A stretch of DNA of 64,000 nt from positions 65,857,675-65,921,674 of the forward strand of contig NC_085141.1 of NCBI RefSeq assembly GCF_024139115.2, in the 5' to 3' direction. Positions 42,951 through 55,089 of the stretch are shown in pieces (the stretch's first letter is position 1; every line of letters begins with the position of its first letter). Source of the stretch: Armigeres subalbatus. Its lineage: Eukaryota > Arthropoda > Insecta > Diptera > Culicidae. Under the pieces are notes generated by a model, which did no database searches, was not told the DNA's origin, and saw only the letters and a list, made by a program, of their open reading frames with translations. The position numbers and the translations under genes were made by a program.

Positions 42951-44165
42951 TAACTTCTCATAGAACTTTCGTGTGTTATTAGCGCGGTACAGTTGCTCCG
43001 TTTCTTCACGGTCTCGATCTTCCTGCTGGCGCTTTTCCTCCGGAAAATCGAGTTTTGTCTGTTCCGCGCCTGTTTATATCGTGCCTCGTTCGCCCTCGTG
43101 CGGTGTTGCAGCAATCTCGCCCATGCTGCATTCTTCTCTTCCACTAACTGCTCACATTCGCCGTCATACCAGTCGTTTCTCTGATCCGGGGGCACCGTGC
43201 CAAGTGCAGCGGTTGCGGTGCTACCAATGGCGGATCGAATATCTCTCCAGCCATCTTCAAGAGACGCTGCGCCTAGCTGCTCTTCCGTTGGAAGTGCCAC
43301 TTCCAGCTGCTGCGCGTATTCTTGGGCTAGTCTACCATCTTGTAGCCGCCCAATGTTAAGCCGCGGCGTCCGACTTCGACGCGTGTTGTACACCGTCGAG
43401 AGTTTTGAGCGCAGACATACTGCAACGAGGTAGTGGTCGGATTCAATATTCGCACTGCGGTAAGTGCGGACGTTCGTGATATCGGAGAAGAATTTACCGT
43501 CGATTAGAACGTGGTCGATTTGGTTTTCCGTTTCTTGGTTAGGTGATCTCCATGTGGCCTTGTGGATATTTTTGCGGGGAAAGAAGGTGCTTCGGACTAC
43601 CATTCCGCGGGAGGCTGCGAAGTTTATGCATCGTTGGCCGTTGTCATTCGATACGGTGTGCAGACTATCTGGTCCGATGACCGGTCTATACATTTCCTCC
43701 CTTCCTACCTGTGCGTTCATGTCACCGATGACGATTTTAACGTCACGCAGTGGGCATCCATCGTATGTCTGCTCCAGCTGTGCGTAGATCGCTTCTTTCT
43801 CGTCGTCGGGTCTCCCTTCGTGTGGGCAGTGCACGTTGATGATGCTATAGTTGAAGAAACGGCCTTTAATCCTCAGCTTGCACATCCTTGCGTTGATTGG
43901 CTGCCACCCAATCACGCGTTGGCGCATCTTACCCAGCACTATGAAGCCGGTTCCCAGCTCGTTGGTGGTGCCACAGCTTTGGTAGAAGGTAGCCGCTCGA
44001 TGCCCGCTTTTCCACACTTTCTGTCCTGTCCAGCAAATCTCCTGCAGCGCCACGACGTCGAAGTTGCGGGGATGTAATTCATCGTAGATCATCCTGTCGC
44101 AACCTGCGAAACCTAGCGACTTGCAATTCCATGTTCCAAGCTTCCAATCGTGATCCTGTATTCGT
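42950..44165 (-). pseudogene. RTE-type APE endonuclease
   Basis: It begins near 44130 with TWNCKSL (the family's N-terminal TWN motif), then DVVALQEICWTG (catalytic Glu), FNYSIINVHCPHEG, IVIGDMNAQVG (GDxN), ATWRSPNQETENQIDHVLID and ANIESDHYLV (SDH). All six catalytic positions look present. The last 30 codons after about 43040 are out of frame with the RT (RRKSASRK), so one indel separates the two domains of what should be a single ORF. Confidence 0.9.
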
Positions 44166-44525
44166 CGCCTAGGTCTTTGCCGATTATATCAAGTCGCATT
44201 ATCTCTTATATTGTTCGTAATGATTGGTTTTCTAGGCGGCTTATTGGGCCTGCGCAAACCTCCTGTCTCGTCGGAGGGCCGTCGTGTCAGGGCTGTTTAG
44301 CGTCCCACCTAACACCAGGACTTGGGCTTGTGCGCTTTGAGCGGCACACGGTCGCTTTGGTGGGGCCTACTTGCGGATACATGCAGCTTTTTATAGAGGT
44401 TTAACAGGGCCCACTGTCAAACCCCACCACATCCTAGGCAAGCCCCACAACTCGCAGATGGCCTGGGGAGGGATCGTCAAGCCCTTGGACATAGTCCCTG
44501 CTGCCCGTTGGTTCTTTTTAGGACT

Positions 44526-45242
44526 AGGGTAAAAGTTCCGATAGTCGTGGGTGTTCCTATAGTTGCGGTAGTGATGTTTTTACACAATCCACATAATAAT
44601 CGCAGCAACCCATATAGTCTATCAATTAATTGATCTGTCATTACGCGAAATAAAAGAAAACAGATTGAGAATTGCATCAAAATCGGTAAAGTATCATTAA
44701 AATACCTTATTTTCTTCTCTGCTTTGCACACACTTAACTCATTGCACCGTATTCGGTAAATTTTACCGAAATCTCAACAGCAGAACTGTTCGGTAATATA
44801 TTTTACAGATTTGTTGTAATTTTTTCCATTGCTCAACTGTCAAAATCACCGAAAATCAGTTAAATTATTTACCGAACAGTTCTGCTGTTGAGATTTCGGT
44901 AAAATTTTACCGAATTCGGCGATTTATTTTAAGTGTGCACCAATAGTTGCGGTAGTGTTCCTATAGTTGCGAGTCCCGTATAAAAACAATGGGATTCGCA
45001 ACTATAGGAACACGAATTAAAAAATACCGCAACTATGGGATCATTGCTCCAATAATTGGAGGTATCATTTTAGGCAACAATGGGAGATTCTTTCGTGATT
45101 GGATCAATCTTCGTTTGAAAATTTATTGAGGAGCTTTCGAATGTACACTTGAGGTAAGTGAAGTAAAGTACAGACTTGGAGTGAGCAAAAAAATAGTGAT
45201 TGAACGTGCCTAGTTACTCCACTATTGGGTGTTTTACCCTAC
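44526..45242. mobile_element. Putative TIR element with TAGGGTAAAA ends
   Basis: TAGGGTAAAAGTTCCGATAG at 44526 and TTTTACCCTA ending near 45242 are inverted. Inside, CCTATAGTTGCGGTA words recur in both orientations (44554, 44944-45000, 45003-45040) and a palindromic MITE sits at 44725-44940. No ORF. Confidence 0.5.
44725..44940. mobile_element. Palindromic MITE with TTCGGTAAAATTTTACCGAA core
   Basis: The ends TGCACACACTTAA / TTAAGTGTGCAC and arms 44750-44797 and 44870-44920 are inverted copies. The right arm holds a perfect 20-bp palindrome TTCGGTAAAATTTTACCGAA; the left has the same with one base lost. Confidence 0.75.
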
Positions 45243-45430
45243 CATTTTATACAAGGAAAGGTTGTTGTGTGAAGAATTTTGGTCAAAGTGCAAATTAAGT
45301 GCTTAAGAGAGGTGTGTCGGAGGGAGATGCTACAAATATTTATTCGCATGGATGGCATGGACAAATATTTATTCGCATGGATTGTTTGGTTTTGTTGCAG
45401 TTTGTAATTGTGTAGGTATTAAGAATAGGG
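45243..45430. other. Short gene-less linker
   Basis: A direct duplication ACAAATATTTATTCGCATGG occurs at 45329 and 45360. Confidence 0.4.
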
Positions 45431-46655
45431 GTCATGGCATAAAGTCATTTGGCATAACGCCATTTGGCATAAGGTCATTTGGCATAATTTTGAACTGCGA
45501 GAAAAGAATGGGTCATTTGGCATAACGGACATTTGGCAATATTTCGAACTGTGAAAGTGAAAGGGATAATTCATGTATTGTTTAGCGTAGATAAAGTAGG
45601 TCGTGGCTGTTTTCTGATAAATTTAGACTGATGGTAGACATTTTCCGGAAGAACGAAATTATAAAACGGCAGAATTACTTCCGAGGGAGGGATCACATCC
45701 ATCCTTTAATTTATTCCTGCCACATGCCTACTTTTAAAGTAGGGATTACATCCACCATTGCTTCAATCCGGGGCCTTAAGACCGGATCAAATCTACCATT
45801 GCCTTAATCCGGGCAAGCGCCTAACTTTAAAAACTCAAGCAATACACTTGTCGTAGACGAGTTACTAAAACCAATCATGTCACATATAAGTTACTGCAAC
45901 CAAATCAATCTAAATTGTGCTACTCGGGGATCACATCTATCATTGATTTATTCCCGGCAAGCGCCTACTTATAAAGAAGAAGTCACATCCACCATTGCCA
46001 TAATTCGGGCAGGGCCTACTTTTAAAGAAGGGATCACATCTACCATTGCCACAATTCGGGCCACACACCTAATTTTAAAGAAGGGATTACATCCACCATT
46101 GCTTCAATCCGGGCATGCGCCTACTTTTAAAGAACGAATCAAATCTCCCGTTGCCATAATCCGAGCAAGCGCCTATTTTTAAAGAAGGGATCACATGCCT
46201 AAATCCGGGCAAGCGCCTTCTTTTAAAGAAGGAATCACATCCACCGGTGTCATAATCCGAGCAAGCGCCTACTTTTAAAGAAGGGATTACATCCACAATT
46301 CCCTCAATCCGGGCAAGCGCCTTCTTTTAAAGAAGGAATCTCATCCTCCATTGCCATAATCTATGCAAGCGCCTACTTTAAAAAAAGGGACCGCATCAAC
46401 CATGGCCTTAATCCGGGCATCCGCCTTCTTTTAAAGGAGGGATCACATCCACTATAGTCATAATCCAAGGAAGCCCCTATTTTTAAAGAAGGGACCACAT
46501 GCTCCATTGCCATAATCCATGCAAGCGCTTACTTTTGAAGAAGGAATCTCATCCATCATTGTCATAATCCGGGCAAGCGCCTACTATAAAAGAAGGGATT
46601 ACATCCTCCATTACCATAATCTATGCCAAATGACTTTATGCCAAATGGCCCGGCC
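45431..46655. mobile_element. Second TTTGGCATAA element, 1.2 kb
   Basis: The left end is GGGGTCATGGCATAAAGTCA with five or six TTTGGCATAA-type units to 45540; the right end has two inverted units (46619-46645) and closes with GGCCCC. The flanks TAAGAATAG / TAAAATAGA may be a decayed 9-bp duplication. The interior is a 52-bp tandem array homologous to that in 32028-35305. Confidence 0.72.
45660..46615 (+). repeat. Internal array of a 52-bp repeat
   Basis: Units read GGGCAAGCGCCTACTTTTAA, AGAAGGGATCACATCC, ACCATTGCCATAATCC, about 17 copies with small indels. They align base for base with the 53-bp unit at 32990-33610 at positions such as GGGCAA, TAAAGAAGG and GCC.TA. Confidence 0.9.
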
Positions 46656-46816
46656 CCTAAAATAGATCGATTCTCACGATAACAATTTTATGGAAGCGAA
46701 GATTTAACCGAGACGAATTTTGTTTAAAGTGCAAATTATAATCGCTTGGCGACAGCAGAATATTGCCCTCGGTATTCGCAGGCATGGAAATAAAACCTGG
46801 AACAAGTAACAGACTA

Positions 46817-47028
46817 TACTCTAACTTTCACCTACTCAGTGACTGAGTAAAATTGTATTGCCATCTCTTTTCTTCCCACGAAAATTTTACTCATTTTCCG
46901 TCAAAAGCAGAATTACTCATAGTTTTGAGTTGTCCTGCTTTTGACGAAAATTGAGTAAAATTTCCTTGGGATAGAAAGAGAGAGCAATACAATTTTACTC
47001 AGTCACTGAGTAGGTGAAAGTTAGCGTG
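46817..47028. mobile_element. Palindromic MITE with TA target
   Basis: CTAACTTTCACCTACTCAG and its inverse bound arms of about 90 bp; TA flanks both sides (46815-46816, 47029-47030). The centre contains CTGCTTTTGACG in both orientations. Confidence 0.82.
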
Positions 47029-47030
47029 TA

Positions 47031-47735
47031 CCTATGTACTAAAATTAATTTTGGAAATTCCACTAGACTGCTGCTATCCATGCGAATAATTTTCGGCTGC
47101 CTCTTTCTCTGACACGCGCTCGTGATTCCGCTACCTACGAAACTATTTGCCTTCACCAAGCGATTGATTTGTACTTTGGTTAAAATTCGTCTCGCCTCAA
47201 GTTGTGGCTTAAGAGCTGCTTTCACTGATGGTAGCCAGGTGCTTTTCCTTGCTCCAATCAATAAAGTAAAAAAAAGTTAATTGTGTAGCCACGCCCCTTT
47301 GGTGAGTGTTACGGTTACACAATATTTGAATACAATTAAAAAGCACTCGTTACGAAATTTCTCGAGATTCAGCAGCTGATTGGAGCAGGAATGTATGTAA
47401 ACCATCGTAAAGTCATATAGAATCTCGCGCCCTCATGCAGCATGTGAAGAGAAATTCGAAGAGCGGGAATTTTTTCTCAGCCAAGTAATTACAAAATAAT
47501 TTTGCTTATGGGAGTTATTTCAAAATATCCCTTTTCTCGTTTGAGAGCAGAAAAGCGGCTCTATCCGCAGCTCTCGGACTGTGCACATTGATGATGAAGA
47601 GCAAATCCCATGCTTTCATCCATTGTTGCAATTGCGATTGTTCTGGTCAATCACGGAGTAGCAACTACGAAATGCACGGTCATCATGGTCATGCTCATGC
47701 ATTTAAAAAATGCCCAATAAGTCCACTGGATTGTG
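47031..47735. other. Gene-less stretch
   Basis: An 88-codon minus ORF (46995-47261) overlaps the MITE edge and has no motif. Confidence 0.3.
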
Positions 47736-47739
47736 GCCG

Positions 47740-48110
47740 ATGTGACCAGATTAATCCGATGCGGCCGGAATCCGAGTGGCCCATGAACCCTGAAAAAATC
47801 ATTCCCAGTATGACTTTGTGAAATCATGAAGTTTGAGGTGTCATACGACTTATTTTGACTCAATTTGGGAAATGGCCATTCTGGAGGTTCCCAGGTTTGT
47901 TTCAGGGTGGCCCAGCAGCCCTAAAAATATCATTCCCATCATTATATTGGAGCCCATCCGGTGTTTTGAGTTGATTTGTAAATGGCCACTTTATTCGGAG
48001 ACTGACCCCAACGGATTCTGGAATAATTCTGGGACCGTTCAAAGGATTGATCCAATATAAATCAAAAATTGGGATCCATCCGGATCGAATGCATCTCGTT
48101 GCGAAGGAAT
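47740..48110. repeat. Second copy of the 38.5-38.9 kb repeat family
   Basis: Shares GTGAAATCATGAAGTTTGAG and several CCCAGxxxCCCTAAAAATATC phrases; also internally repetitive (CATTCCCATCATTATATTGG). Confidence 0.55.
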
Positions 48111-48119
48111 CGGTCAAGA

Positions 48120-51100
48120 AATGTGATTTTTACAGCAGTTTTAATTTTTGAAGGCCCCCAAAAACAGACGTCAGGGGCGGAAAGGTTATCATCTGCAATT
48201 CACGAATTGAAGGCTTGCTATGGGGTTTGCGTTCATTCTTCTCCACTTTGACCTGGTTTCAACGGTACCAACAACCGAATGAAAATTGATATGTTTGAAA
48301 TTGTCAATGACTATTTTTGCAAATTGACGTAATCGAACTGTTTTCTTCGCTAGTAGGGACACGGCAGGTATTTCCGTCCATCGTCGTAGGGTCTAAAACC
48401 AATGAAGGCAACGACCATTTGCCATAATTTCACTATAGCTGAACGTTTCTCATGAGCTAACGATTTAGTATGGATGAGTTTAGCAAAAAAGTGTCTCTTC
48501 TATTGGTTTTTGAGACTATGACGAAAAGACGAAAATACCTGCCTTAACCCTAGTAAGGCTGTTCTACCAGCAGCCAACCAAATGCGGAATCGTAAACTCT
48601 TCTTTGATCGACTAGTTAAATAATGATAATCCATCGAGAAACGGTTGAGATATTAGCATTCAAAGTCTATCGTATTTTGGAGATGTTATACAATACAGCA
48701 AACGCAGTCGTGGTCCTACGTCAAAATTCTTGAAAACGGTTTCTTTAGAATCGTAAGCCCACTTGTTTCAATCTAGAAAATATGCATAAAATCATAAACA
48801 GTCTCGAAAATTTTGCAAGTAGACTTTAATTCATTCCAGTAAATCATTTCAATCGCAAAAGCTGTCCGTTTCTGCCAGTTTTGCTATCAATTTCCGATTT
48901 TCAATGGTCCTTCTCGGTAAAACAAACATTGTAGTTATCCGCCAGACATGTTTACATATAATTAATGATGGTTCATTTTCTGCTTGCTCTTCTCCGTTTC
49001 CGCAGGTACGGTACTGGAACGCTACTCGCATGCACCATAAATTAAGGTAACACATCAAACCCATATTTCATCGACAGTCGCGTGAAACCGACAATTACAT
49101 TCGTCGCCCGAATGTCAGACTGTGTGCCTCTTGGGCTTCGTGTTAGGCGGTGCATCGAACCCGGCAATTACCTTTACACTGCCACGCCATGGACCACAAT
49201 ACACCCATTTCCGATGACAACGGTCGCGACGTGTGGAAGATCGAGTTCATCGTTTCGTACCGTTGTTCTACCATATAATGATGACCCGAAGCAGGACTTC
49301 TTCCTTGGACCTGCTGCCAAAATCTGGCACCATTATCCATATATCAATGGGCAAGAAGCGACCGATCGATCGATGGTGTGTTCTCGGTAGTCGCGAGGGA
49401 GTATAACTCGAGCAGCTTTGGAATTTCTTGAGACATGCCCGTTTGTGTGTTTCTCTGCCGTCAGCATCAGTCGGAAACAATGATCATTGAATTCGATCGC
49501 TCACAGCGGGACTTTCTGATGACCAGTACTTTTTTTATTGAGCCGGGTAACGTTTCATGGCCGTGAAATCCTCTGCGAACGCTGGTTGTTTTCATTGTCT
49601 TACCCATCCTCCGTGTGCGAACCACGGGGACGATCACCGGAACGGTTTGTTGTGGTTGCGTTATTCGCGAACAAACTGTGATTCGGAATAGTGATCTTCG
49701 GGATCTGGTGTTAGTCTTTTCGTTTTGCCTTTCGTTCACAAAACATATGCACGGAAAGGCTATCATTTCACTCCAAAAATAACTTTTCAAAAAGCATAGA
49801 ATTTTAAACTCTATTGGCATGAACTCGACTATTTGATGCGAGTAAATTAAAAAAGAAAATATTACACTCAAACATCAATCAATATTCTGCTATGCAATTA
49901 AAGTACCACGATGGCACTATTCTGTTCTCCAAGTTTTATAAATCATTCACGTTTTCATTCATATATTCATGTTGTGTTGTTCAATGTTTATGAAATCACG
50001 TCTAATCGAATAGTTTAAATTCCATGATTTCATGTTTATAACCATAAGAAAGGATTTGTTACCGTCCAGACACTTGCATATTGTATAAAACAAGCGTAGT
50101 TCGAACTAGTTGGTTTAATAAATGTGCTCTTTTTAAGAGTCACACGTAAGGGAAAACTGACCAGAACCCAAACTAATAATAATCCCAATTTATTTCGCCT
50201 TTCTCGAAGCTTCAATCTCAACAACTGTCAACATTTTGTTTTAGTTTTGCTGCGTCGTCGCAAGGAAGAATTAAATATATAAAATTCGATGACCATCGAA
50301 AGCGCGAAGTGGGACAAGAAGTGGCCATGTTTCGATTCTGAAAAGATTGTCCTTAAGAGCTGCTAACATCGTATGGCGGACGAACTCCGATCGAATACAT
50401 TTTTCCTCCATGAAAATAAAGGAATGATCGGGATTCCACAAAGTTTTCTCACAACATGCATAGGAAAAGTTGGCGGGCTTTGTCCATCGGTTATCAAGAT
50501 TCAAACGTAGCGGAATGTCTCAACCCTACCTTGACCAGAAGTGGTGTAATATTATTTCGAGGGACATGTCTAATAGGTACCTTTGCAATAAAACAGCTGT
50601 TGTCCAATTCAGTTGCGCTGAGAAGATAAGCACTTTCAAAGGTAGTTGACGGACTTCTTCGGTCGGTTGTCCAATGTCCAAGTAAGATCGAAAGGAAACG
50701 ATCTGCGAAGGTAGCAAAGGCTAATATCAATTTATTTCATCTTGAAATGTGCAACCGGGAGTTTTTGTTGTTGGCATCGTTGCCTTCTTCGGCTCGCTGG
50801 CAGTTCGTGTTGTTGGGGATAGGCTGTCACATTGTTTTCCACAACATGTCAGTTAAGTCCGTCTACACCCGCATCGCTTTTCTTCGCGCGTTCAATCAAA
50901 GAAACCCGTCTTCGTTGTTGGTCGCTGATGGCCGTTGACACCGCCAAGCATGATAAACTATGATGGTAAAAACCGATGACAGATTGGAAAAAGTGACTCT
51001 CCGTCTATAATAGGTGGGTTTTACTTTTGTTGAAAGTACTTTAAAAGAGGCTCATATTACAGATTGTAATCGGCAAGACCTTCATGCGCGATAATGATCA

Positions 51101-53180
51101 GAACGATGATGAGCAATCATTCAGAAATGATATTTTTCATGCTGGTGATGAACCATAACCCAAAGTAAATAGTAATAAAATTCAGGGAAATATCGATATT
51201 AAATGACGTTTGAAATAGCTTTAAGTTTGCAATGCTCTTTGCAGAGATCCAGTTTTATCTGATTTCAAGACCCTACACACATCAGATTTCACTTACGATC
51301 ATATTGGATTGTTTATTCTATAGCATGTGAATACCTTTTTGTGTGTAAGAAATCTAAGACAATTTTCTTTTTATTGCCCTCAATTGACAACATTCAGCAA
51401 TCCATCAGAAAATCACTCATCCGAGTTAACGTTCCGGGCTCGCCTCGTGGGCACCCACAAGCGTGGAAATCCCAACTATGTGGATTACGACCCAAGTGTT
51501 CACTCTATTTGATGTAGTCGTCATTCGCCGGATGATCGCGTGCCTGATGCTAATGTCTAATGCTGATGCCACTGGTACCGATCCACACAGATGTTTCCTC
51601 GATGCCCAAGTAGTGACGATTTTCCTCTTACGAAGTGGTTATAAAATGACGATTAACATACTTCCCGTCGTCGTTAGTTTGTTTTAGTAGCATTTGTGGT
51701 TGAAGACTAGAATTTATTTCTATCTGTGAATTTCTTTTGTTTCCGTGATTTGAAACACTATTGGCGAGTGCAGTCGACGACGTGGGTGGGGACAGTTTCG
51801 AGGTTGAACCCCAATTAGCTGATGCATCTTTGAATAAAAGCTGGATACTGGTTTGTTTACATTTGAAAAGTGCTAATGGGTGTCCGCTTCTACACCAAGA
51901 CTTTGTTGACAAATCGGGTCGGGGGTAGACTTTGTTGGTAGCGTGGTTGTTCAATATTGAGATCATATAAACAGATTCTTCTTCTTCTGCTGGAACGTTT
52001 GAAACAAGCTTCACTTAAATTTTATTCATCGATCAGGCTAGTGCAATTCTCTGTTCAAGTCTGAAATTGCATCATCATTAAATCCCATTCAGCTTCAACC
52101 TCGTAATCGCCTGAAACGCACCGATCTAGAGAAATTATAAGACATGTCCTGCCGTTGCCATAAACGTTTTGGATAGTGATTCGGAATCGCCTTACCGCCG
52201 GGCACAGCTTGAGCCAGTAAGTTATTACGAGGCTTAAAAATAAGCCACTTGTCTCCCACAAGGAACCGAGCTAGCGCACACCCCCGCCGGCGAACTGCAT
52301 GGCCCAAACGATTAAGCACGCCTGCACACCTGGACATAAGGTGATGAAGACTTTTAGCTAATTAACTATCGTGGCTTGTGGGGTCTTTCTTTGCTCAGTC
52401 GACAGAGACCGTGTTCAACACAAAAATGCATTTTTTTTTTCGGAAATTCGAATTAGACCACATTTTATAATTTTCAATAACATAAATCGACTCCGCTTTG
52501 CTTGCCTTCACTTATTTTCATTATATTTGTAGTATACAGAACAAAACAACAACAAAATTGGAACGACAGACAAAAGCGGATAAAACATCTTATGATTCAT
52601 ATGGGACAGTTATGCGATTACAGGCAGTTAAGGTGTACGCAGAATCTCCATGGGTTACCAACATTACAATTGAAAAGGGGGCGCATGGTACGTTGTTTAT
52701 TAAGAAATGCCAGATAACAGACGTTTTTCCTCCATGAGTGTTCCGACATCGGATTAGTATAATTGAACTTTCATTGGTTTTGATATACTTTTTTCACACT
52801 CGTGTAGCCCTGGATCATTCGGGCAGTATTTTTGCTCCTAACAGCTAACAAGCTAACAAATAATAAATTTCGTTCAGTTACTGTAGTAACTAGACGTATG
52901 CGCCGGTCCGAAAATCGGCGGCGGCTGCGTTTGTCAGAATTTTGGTCGGCGGCGGCGGTGTGAATCCTAAAATATTCATTTGGAAATTATTTTCGGATTT
53001 TTCACGGGAACTGCTTTAAAATTTCGAGTGTTCTTTGAAATAACCATTTGAAGTTCCTTGGAATTTCAAGGAAAACTCTGCGGAATTTTCACGGGATTAA
53101 CATGGGAAATTATTTAGAATTTTAACAGAAAAATGTTCGAAATTTCGATTTAAGTATATTGGAATTTGAACTGGTTTTTT
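48120..53180. other. 5-kb stretch without recognisable genes
   Basis: Many short ORFs of 60-134 codons, none with a recognisable domain, signal peptide or splice structure. No satellite, TIR pair or tRNA-like unit was found by eye. It could be intron or intergenic DNA of a large gene. Confidence 0.4.
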
Positions 53181-53216
53181 TTTAAAAGGCCATTTGGCCG
53201 AAGGTCATTAGGCCGA

Positions 53217-55032
53217 GTCCCGGATAAAAAATATGATTAGAATATCATAAATTTTACTGTTACATCGCCAATTAAAACATAGTAATTACCATTCAATGTA
53301 ATGGAATTTTAACAACTGAATCACATCAGAGACAATGGTTTTCCACGATAAAATGAATGGTAAATAGGATTTTTACAATAAAAAAGGGGGGTTGTTATGT
53401 ATCTTTCCAATAAAAAATCGAATTTTTTTCATACAAAATTCAGAGCAAAACAATTGATTTAACGGTTCTTCAATGAGATGAATTCGAAGGCCAAAACAAT
53501 AGAAACCAATGTGTTTCAAATGTTTTTTCTCACATTTTTTTATTGTTTCACAGTAGAAATACAACGGGATTTTAAATACACTTCACTTCAATTTCGACTT
53601 CAATATTACAATAAAAATACAATTCAATTTAAAATAGATTAGATTCCATTTAATTTAAATTTAAATTATTAGTGGTATTTTTGAGTCTGTTAATGCTATT
53701 CAGACCGAAATTCAGGATGCATAAACGTAGATTTCGGTCGCCGATTATGCAACCGGCTATACTCACTGAAGACGCTGTAACTGATGCTGCTCGCATTTTT
53801 TTCCTGCCTGTGGAAGATATAAATTTTAAAATCATGTCAGAATTCTTACAAAAAGTATAAACCGAAAAGAAAAGAAAAGTTACCTGTTTATTTTTTATTG
53901 TATCCCGTTGGTGATATAGCTCGATGATAGTCGCCGAACGATATTTATTGAATCATCAGTGATGGTGGCAAGCAGCAGTGTTTTATCATTAACTCAATTT
54001 CTGAAACGGAACAAGGATACATGTTGACACAAATTTTGCGAACTTCTTCGGCGGTGTAAATAAAGGGCCCCTTCCTAAAGGTCTTTCACGTAAAACAAAT
54101 TAATGTTATTCAGATTTCTAAAACTTTTTTTGCATAACGATATGTATAAGAGAAAGTTTAAATATTTTACTTGGTACATACATTCCAAAACTTATACTTT
54201 TCATTAACTTATGAATGTTATTAGCTTTTTGGTATGGGATCTTTCATGAGATGGCATTATGAAGTGTATTGATATGTTCGAATAGCTTGTTGCTTATGAG
54301 GGTTTAATTTATAAGTTTTTTCTTAACGTGTTGAAAGATTTCTCCCACAACAAAATGATCCGGTATCATGATGATAACACTATAAATACTCACCACGGTA
54401 CAGCGGCCAATGATCAGCCGTCGCTTGCTCGCATAATCAAATAATAAAAGGAGCACTTCGTTTACTTCGTCTTTCCACTAATCAACTGAGACTAATCACA
54501 AACAAAAATGGAATGCGCTCATCTAAATCCAGTCATTCTCCAAGTAAAATTGTACGTGAAAGATTTTGTTCCTTTAATTTTTTTAAATTTGAATTGATCA
54601 GAACATGAATATTTCAAGAGCTGCAATTAAAATATATATTTGAAAATCGGTAGAACATTTTTTATGTAATAATGAAAGTTATTGTTATTTTATTGTTTTC
54701 AATTGTTATTTCATCAAAATAATGAATCAATGAAATATTCTTAAATTATATTTTTATTTTCTTTAAAACGGATTATCTGATTACCGAGATGGAATACCTT
54801 TATAGTTTGTTTAACTCTTGGGTGAGCAATATAAAACATAAGCCAACAACTAAAATATTATAGAATGTATCGGTCACATTTAAATGTATTGTACTTTTAA
54901 AGTAAGTACAATAAAAGATTTTTACAACCGGGAAAAATCTACAATAAAAGTACAATAGATTGTATTATTTACCATAGAACCAATTGTATTCCAATGGATC
55001 ATACCATACAAGGTACTGTGAATTTTTATCCG
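53217..55032. mobile_element. Insertion bounded by CCCGGATAAAAA inverted ends
   Basis: CCCGGATAAAAAAT at 53217 and ATTTTTATCCGGG ending 55032 are inverted. The body is AT-rich with many AATAAAA and GTACAATA words. No ORF beyond 63 codons. It sits exactly between two parts of the left phrase-repeat terminus. Confidence 0.5.
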
Positions 55033-55089
55033 GGGTGGCCATTAGGCCGAATTAGCAAAAATAAGCAAAAAGTTAAAACTGAGAAGTTA

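Larger units (their letters stand above)
41191..44506 (-). mobile_element. Full-length RTE/JAM1-type LINE
   Basis: A perfect 14-bp target duplication GTTGGTTCTTTTTA flanks it (41177-41190, 44507-44520). On the minus strand it has a 5' UTR of about 350 bp, APE endonuclease, RT, and a tail of ATT/AAT triplets (41191-41216), the short-repeat tail usual for RTE elements. The intact duplication and 5' end suggest a fairly recent insertion, but two frameshifts (near 43040 and 41700) disable it. Confidence 0.92.

Noticed and set aside
41218..44077. Plus-strand ORFs opposite the RTE LINE (for example 40797-41660, 43562-44077)
   Set aside because: Antisense shadows of the minus-strand EN and RT.
32990..46615. 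Regular repeats with similar spacing, reminiscent of a CRISPR array
   Set aside because: Units of 52-53 bp are contiguous without unique spacers, and the organism is eukaryotic.
48120..53180. Several 60-134 codon ORFs as possible exons
   Set aside because: No domains, no consistent splice sites, and no codon pattern distinguishing them from chance.
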